A stretch of 10,250 nt of DNA, from contig PSRF01000195.1 in NCBI GenBank assembly GCA_003175865.1, forward strand, positions 1 to 10,250, written 5' to 3'. This document shows positions 6,832 through 10,250 of the stretch, piece after piece. Origin of the DNA: Blastocatellia bacterium (GTDB lineage Bacteria > Acidobacteriota > Blastocatellia > Pyrinomonadales > Pyrinomonadaceae). The translations under genes were made by a program, and so were the position numbers. A model generated the notes under the pieces. That model was given only the letters and a program-made list of their open reading frames with translations, made no database searches and was not told where the DNA came from. Position 1 is the first letter of the stretch. Each line of letters starts with the position of its first letter.

Positions 6832-7752
6832 TCAGCCCTTCAACAAGTTCTTCAGTACAAACCAGATATTCGCCGGTCGTTCGGCGATCCGACGCATGAA
6901 GTAAGGATACCAGTGTTTTCCGTAGGGCACATACACCCGCATGTTGTAGCCATCGCGCGTTAGTTGTCGCTGCAAGTCACGACGAATGCCATACAGCATT
7001 TGAAATTCAAATTTGTCTTTCCCGATTCCCTCACGACTGGCGAAATCGATCGCCGCGTTAATCATCTTCGGGTCGTGAGTAGCAATGCCGTGATAGATGC
7101 CACTAGAGAGCAGCAGTTGCATTACCTTCACGTAGTTCTCATCAACATCCTTCTTGTCGGGAAAGGCAACATCTGGTGGTTCGTTGTAAGCGCCCTTGCA
7201 AATCCTAATACGCGCCGGCAGTTTTAAGAGATCCTGAGCATCGGTGTAGGTCCTGCGCAGATATGACTGCAGAACAAGCCCAACATCATCCATTTCAAAT
7301 TCCGCGCGCAGTCTCTTGAAGACCTCGAGTGTGACTTGCGTAACCTTCGAATCTTCCATGTCGACCCGCACGAAATTGTTTCGCTTCTTCGCTTCCAGGA
7401 CCACCTCGCGTGCGTTCTTATAGGCAATCTCCGGATCTAGACCAAGACCGAATTGCGTGAGTTTGATTGAAACGTTGGATCTAATGCCAGTTTGATCGAT
7501 TCGAGTGAGAATGTTCTTGTACTCAGAAACCTCCTTAGACGCCTCAGCTTCACTCGAGACCGATTCGTTCAAATGATCGAATGACGCCGTCGATCCTTCA
7601 GAATTGATTTCTCGGATAAAGGAGACGGCTTCGTCGATGGTTTCACCGGCAACGAAGCGAGTAGTGAGTCGTTTAAAAAGCCGAAACTTGGTTGCAAAAT
7701 CCTTTAGACCCTCATGCCGCGAGAGCCAGATCAGCGTGCTTCTACTTATCAT
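6832..7752 (-). CDS. Proline dehydrogenase (monofunctional, FAD-dependent)
   Basis: A 306-residue enzyme that oxidises L-proline to delta-1-pyrroline-5-carboxylate, passing electrons via FAD to the quinone pool. Length and layout match the short monofunctional enzymes such as that of Thermus thermophilus. The (beta/alpha)8 barrel signatures appear in order: VSIKLTQFGLGLD (94-106) with Lys97, RVDMEDS (129-135) with Asp131, LQSYLRRT (161-168), RICKGAYNEP (182-191), ATHD (224-227), EFQMLYGIR (249-257), VYVPYG (273-278) and the substrate-carboxylate pair Arg287/Arg288 in RRIAERP. The expected catalytic set therefore looks complete. The N-terminal ~65 residues form the short helical arm of the family. 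GGAA lies about 6 nt before the ATG, supporting the start. It leads the three-gene minus-strand operon. No pyrroline-5-carboxylate dehydrogenase gene is in the window. Confidence 0.94.
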   Translation of the reverse strand: MISRSTLIWLSRHEGLKDFATKFRLFKRLTTRFVAGETIDEAVSFIREINSEGSTASFDHLNESVSSEAEASKEVSEYKNILTRIDQTGIRSNVSIKLTQFGLGLDPEIAYKNAREVVLEAKKRNNFVRVDMEDSKVTQVTLEVFKRLRAEFEMDDVGLVLQSYLRRTYTDAQDLLKLPARIRICKGAYNEPPDVAFPDKKDVDENYVKVMQLLLSSGIYHGIATHDPKMINAAIDFASREGIGKDKFEFQMLYGIRRDLQRQLTRDGYNMRVYVPYGKHWYPYFMRRIAERPANIWFVLKNLLKG

Positions 7753-7823
7753 TCAGTTCCAAATAATTGAAAAATATGAATCTCTTAAACAGACTTTTTG
7801 ATCGAAATGTATTACCAGCCCTG

Positions 7824-7832
7824 TGGTATTCT
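7824..7832 (+). promoter_or_regulatory. Possible extended -10 promoter element for the small membrane protein gene
   Basis: TGGTATTCT fits the extended -10 form TGn-TATnnT. It lies 72 nt upstream of the ATG at 7905 in the 152-nt divergent gap between proline dehydrogenase and this gene. No good -35 hexamer stands at 17 nt; a TTGATC occurs 23 nt upstream, which is too far. This is a weak prediction from sequence match only. Confidence 0.25.
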
Positions 7833-7904
7833 TCCGAGGCTTTCACGTCATTTCCCAAACGGGGAGAGTCGATTGAAACCTAAGAACACGAGGAAACGCG
7901 ATCG

Positions 7905-8240
7905 ATGCGTCTGAAATTGGTGGTTGGCGCATCATTGCTTGCGGCAATTGCGGGAGCAGGCTCATGCATTGCCATTGTGCAGTTTGTATTCGCGTCGTTG
8001 AAACCCATCTCCAGCCCCGGGTTACTTGTGAGTGCGACCTTTCTGATCCCTACAGCTGCAATCACATTCGCCTCGATCTTTACTTACCGTCATACAGCGC
8101 GCCGCAGGAAAGTTCAGGCTGTTCTAACAGCTTTGCTGGCGATCATACTCACGCTGCTGTTGTTCATCGGGGCGTACATTCTTAATGCTCGTCGCATGCC
8201 CACCGTGCCGACCGAGACCCCAAGACCTCGCGTCACCTGA
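7905..8240 (+). CDS. Small three-helix membrane protein of unknown function
   Basis: A 111-residue hydrophobic protein that I do not recognise. Three likely membrane segments are visible: about residues 5-31 (starting VVGASLLAAIAGAGS), 38-60 (SPGLLVSATFLIPTAAITF) and 72-93 (ALLAIILTLLLFIGAYIL). A basic loop (RHTARRRK) lies between the second and third, suggesting that loop is cytoplasmic. The tail is short, proline/threonine-rich and polar. GAGGAAA lies 8 nt before the ATG, a good Shine-Dalgarno, which supports this as a real gene. It is transcribed divergently from proline dehydrogenase and converges on the HD-domain gene with a 15-nt gap. No catalytic motif is seen. It could be a minor subunit or a stress-related membrane protein, but nothing in the sequence decides this. 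Confidence 0.72.
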   Translation: MRLKLVVGASLLAAIAGAGSCIAIVQFVFASLKPISSPGLLVSATFLIPTAAITFASIFTYRHTARRRKVQAVLTALLAIILTLLLFIGAYILNARRMPTVPTETPRPRVT

Positions 8241-8255
8241 CAACCGGCACCAGGT

Positions 8256-8831
8256 TTATTCAATTCTATTCAACCCGATCTCATTTTGAACCGGACGCAG
8301 TGCATCGATCACGAATCTTATGTGCTGGTCCAAATCTACTCCCAACTCCTCCACTCCCTGCCTGATGTCGTCTCGATTAACAGAACGGGCAAACGCTTTA
8401 TCCTTCAGCTTCTTCTTCACCGACGAAACTTCCATATCGTCCAGGCTGCGTGTGGGCCGAACAAGTGCACATGCCACTAAAAAGCCACAGAGCTCGTCTG
8501 TGGCAAATAGGGCTCGGGCCAAATCCGTATCACGTGGTACGCCCGTGTAGGTCGCGTGCCCCATGATCGCACGAATAATTCTCTCCGAGTAACCGCGACC
8601 GCACAAAATGTTTGCCCCCGTGAATGGATGCTGATCGGCCGACGGGAACATCTCGTAATCAAAGTCGTGTAACAAACCAACCAAAGCCCACTCATCCTCG
8701 TCAGCATCTGGACCGCCATAGTGTTTTGCACTAGCGCGCATCGCTGCTTCAACAGCCAACGCGTGTTTGCGCAGGCTGTCGCCCTTAGTGTACTCACACA
8801 ACAACTCCCAGGCTTCATTTCGATCCGGCAT
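8256..8831 (-). CDS. HD-domain phosphohydrolase family protein
   Basis: A 191-residue soluble protein of the HD superfamily, whose members are metal-dependent phosphohydrolases acting on nucleotides or related phosphates. Metal ligands fit His23 (RKHALAVE), His55-Asp56 (LLHDFDYE) and Asp112 (FATDEL). His68 (DQHPF) and His92 (GHATYTG) lie at positions where HDIG-type proteins often carry additional histidines. The C-terminal part (VNRDDIRQGVEELGVDLDQH) is helical and charged. From memory this matches a widespread family of about 190 residues annotated only as 'HD domain protein' or 'HDIG hydrolase'; its substrate is unknown to me. No Shine-Dalgarno precedes the ATG. It stands downstream of the VWA gene on the same strand, but a long palindrome lies between, so a separate transcript is likely. 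Confidence 0.87.
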   Translation of the reverse strand: MPDRNEAWELLCEYTKGDSLRKHALAVEAAMRASAKHYGGPDADEDEWALVGLLHDFDYEMFPSADQHPFTGANILCGRGYSERIIRAIMGHATYTGVPRDTDLARALFATDELCGFLVACALVRPTRSLDDMEVSSVKKKLKDKAFARSVNRDDIRQGVEELGVDLDQHIRFVIDALRPVQNEIGLNRIE

Positions 8832-8844
8832 GAGTAGTTAACTT

Positions 8845-8871
8845 GATTTAGAAATGGTCGAGCGGGGTCAA
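8845..8871 (-). promoter_or_regulatory. Weak candidate promoter for the HD-domain gene
   Basis: Read on the minus strand, TTGACC (8871-8866) matches 5 of 6 bases of the -35 consensus. TAAATC (8850-8845) is a poor -10, at a short 15-nt spacing. If used, transcription would begin only a few nucleotides before the ATG at 8831, giving a nearly leaderless mRNA. That would agree with the absence of a Shine-Dalgarno there. Low confidence. Confidence 0.2.
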
Positions 8872-8908
8872 AACTAGCATGGCGCTCGGTAGGCAGCAAG
8901 TTTACCTT

Positions 8909-8972
8909 CGATAAGCTTTCAACCCTTGGAGTGCGACGGGCCGTCGCACTCCAAGGAGTTGAACGCTTATCG
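8909..8972. repeat. 64-nt near-perfect palindrome (possible MITE and/or terminator)
   Basis: The inner part is a 16-bp perfect stem: CCTTGGAGTGCGACGG (8924-8939) pairs with 8941-8956 around one central base. Beyond a single bulged A (8957), the pairing continues outward as CGATAAGC-TTCAAC (8909-8923) with 8958-8972, with one T/C mismatch. The whole span thus forms one long hairpin. On the minus strand it includes the TAA stop of the VWA gene (8967-8969) and lies before the HD gene. There is no U-run after the stem, so it is not a textbook intrinsic terminator, though a stem this stable could still stop transcription or protect a 3' end. GGAGTGCG-type palindromes are, from memory, dispersed in Acidobacteria-like genomes, so a mobile element is the favoured reading. 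Confidence 0.8.
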
Positions 8973-10250
8973 GGCATTCGTTGCGAGGTATCCCGGTCGC
9001 GCACGCACGATAGCACCCTTGCGAGTCGTGCTGACTTTGATCTTGCGATAGCGATCATCGCGGGTCTTGTTCAACGGGTAGTATCCCAGCACGTACTGAG
9101 TCCTGAGCTCGGCGGCGATTTTTGAGAAGGCATCTGGCAACGAACTCAGGTTATCCGCTCGAACCAACTTACCACCTGTCTTGGAAGCGAGTGCGATCAA
9201 GTATTCGTCGGCCGTTGCATAGGCGAGATCTAACATCCGCGAGATGGAATCGTCAGGCAAGGAAGTCGTGCGACGAGTTGAAGGTGATGTACCGCCCGTC
9301 GGTGCTGGAAGACGCGTTCCGGCTGAATCTGGAGGTAACGACACGTCGGACGGAAGCTGATCGCGATTAGGATCGCGTCGGCGTTCAGCCTCTCGCTTTT
9401 GGCGCATAATGTCTGCTGGCGTTGGCAAGCCATACGGACCTGTTGTAGGGCGGGGTATCGACGGTGGCCCTGAGCTTGGATCCTCAGTGGGAAATGTTGT
9501 CGGCGTTGTTCCACTTGGCGGCTTACGAATCACATCAAGCGTAGGCAACACAGGTCCTTGTTCATCAGCTTGTTTGCGCACAAGACGTTCGGTCTCAACT
9601 CTTGTGTCATATCGAATTGGATAGACAATTACCCCTTCCTCATCGATCCAACGAAGAGTCGTATCGTAAGTTGCATGGTCACTAAATCGATCTACGCCAT
9701 CAGTAAAAACTACGATTGCCTTTCTACCTTTGATGGTTCTAATTGTGTTTAGTGCCGACTCAATTGCATCGTAAAACTTAGTTCCCTCTCCCGATCGAGT
9801 GCTGTTAATTGCAGCGCGCAGCACACTTCGATTACTCGTGAAATCATTTCGATCTTTAACTTCGTCATCGAATGAAATCACTTTTACACGGTCGGCAGGT
9901 TGAAGCTGATCTACGAACGCGCTCGCTGCTTCCTGGATGAGCTTCAATTTCTGTTGCGTGCTACCACTAGTATCCAGCATCAAAACCACGTTGAAAGGTG
10001 CACTGACAGTTCCAAAAAAGGCGATTTCTTGCTTCACACCATTTTCCGCAATACTGAACTCTGTTTGCTGCAAATCGGGAATGTAGAGTCCGTTCTGGTC
10101 AGTTGCGATGACGGGAACGCTGACCAGGTCCGTATCAGTTTTGACTGTGTCGATATCCTGTGGCTCAGGAGGTGGGGTGGGTTGCGGTGCTGCAGAGTCG
10201 GGTGCCGGAGTCACCTTTGGTTTTTGTTGCTGGCCGGTCGTTTGGCTTAA
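8967..10250 (-). CDS. Secreted-type VWA-domain protein, Acidobacterial 'VWFA-related' family (5' truncated)
   Basis: At least 427 residues. The frame is open to the window edge, so the N-terminus, probably with a signal peptide, is missing; a GTG at 10214 is not a convincing start. Residues here count from that GTG. A proline/glutamine-rich linker (about 1-20) is followed by TDLVSVPVIATDQNG, the usual lead-in of this family, and DLQQTEFSIAENGVKQEI. The von Willebrand A domain has a complete MIDAS metal site: DTSGS at 81-85, Thr145 in GEGTKFYDA and Asp172 in VVFTDGVD. About 110 residues rich in Pro, Ser, Thr and Arg (roughly 213-325) interrupt the domain before it resumes at MLDLAYATADEYLIALASKT. 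It closes with ELRTQYVLGYYP and RARPGYLA, the typical family ending. The likely role is extracytoplasmic adhesion or protein assembly; no partner is visible. The stop codon lies in the palindrome. Confidence 0.9.
   Translation of the reverse strand, partial: LSQTTGQQQKPKVTPAPDSAAPQPTPPPEPQDIDTVKTDTDLVSVPVIATDQNGLYIPDLQQTEFSIAENGVKQEIAFFGTVSAPFNVVLMLDTSGSTQQKLKLIQEAASAFVDQLQPADRVKVISFDDEVKDRNDFTSNRSVLRAAINSTRSGEGTKFYDAIESALNTIRTIKGRKAIVVFTDGVDRFSDHATYDTTLRWIDEEGVIVYPIRYDTRVETERLVRKQADEQGPVLPTLDVIRKPPSGTTPTTFPTEDPSSGPPSIPRPTTGPYGLPTPADIMRQKREAERRRDPNRDQLPSDVSLPPDSAGTRLPAPTGGTSPSTRRTTSLPDDSISRMLDLAYATADEYLIALASKTGGKLVRADNLSSLPDAFSKIAAELRTQYVLGYYPLNKTRDDRYRKIKVSTTRKGAIVRARPGYLATNAR

Noticed and set aside
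7846..7879. A single stretch resembling a CRISPR repeat (short CCC/GGG stem and an ending of GATTGAAAC).
   Set aside because: It occurs once, with no spaced second copy and no cas gene in the window. The match to the common repeat ending is short enough to be chance.
8235..8255. A small stem (ACCTG / CAGGT) followed by TTTATT between the convergent small membrane protein gene and the HD gene, considered as a terminator.
   Set aside because: The stem is only 5 bp with an 11-nt loop and the T-run is broken, so it is not convincing.
8477..9058. A 193-codon open frame on the minus strand spanning the HD gene start, the palindrome and the VWA gene end.
   Set aside because: It overlaps two confident genes in another frame and reads through the palindrome; the composition (Arg/Ser/Cys-rich) is typical of an out-of-frame translation.

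Overview
The window looks like a chromosomal stretch of a bacterium, most likely an Acidobacteriota member of the Blastocatellia type. This rests on moderate base composition (roughly half G+C by eye), a von Willebrand A protein of the 'VWFA-related' type that is greatly expanded in Acidobacteria, a Thermus-like short proline dehydrogenase, and several genes without a clear Shine-Dalgarno sequence. The taxonomic call is an inference from protein style. No rRNA, tRNA, phage gene, transposase or CRISPR array was seen.

Left part (1-2590, + strand): the 3' end of a DppC/OppC-type peptide ABC importer permease is followed after 7 nt by an ABC-2-type exporter ATPase and then its six-helix permease. 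A 134-bp palindromic repeat pair (REPIN-like, 1609-1742) sits between ATPase and permease and fills most of the 151-nt gap.

Middle (2591-4801, + strand): a two-gene sulfur amino acid unit, a cysteine synthase/cystathionine beta-synthase family enzyme followed 28 nt later by a cystathionine gamma-lyase/synthase family enzyme. Together they suggest reverse transsulfuration (homocysteine to cystathionine to cysteine). A promoter-like TTGACA/TACCAT pair precedes them. A PP2C-type protein phosphatase (4962-5894) follows as a separate gene.

Right of centre (5895-7752, - strand): proline dehydrogenase, a zinc-ribbon two-helix membrane protein and an NfeD-like membrane protein are tightly packed (13-nt gap, then a directly abutting TGA|ATG), so they are probably co-transcribed. 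The NfeD gene meets the phosphatase gene tail to tail with no base between the two stop codons. Divergent from this operon is a small three-helix membrane protein (7905-8240, +), which converges on an HD-domain phosphohydrolase (8256-8831, -).

Right end (8909-10250): a 64-nt near-perfect palindrome supplies the stop codon of a large secreted-type VWA protein on the - strand, whose 5' end runs off the window.

No defence island or clearly new system was found. The most notable non-coding items are the two unrelated palindromic elements. The most notable genes are the mixed ABC operon, the orphan NfeD/zinc-ribbon pair behind proline dehydrogenase, and the VWA protein with a long proline-rich insert.
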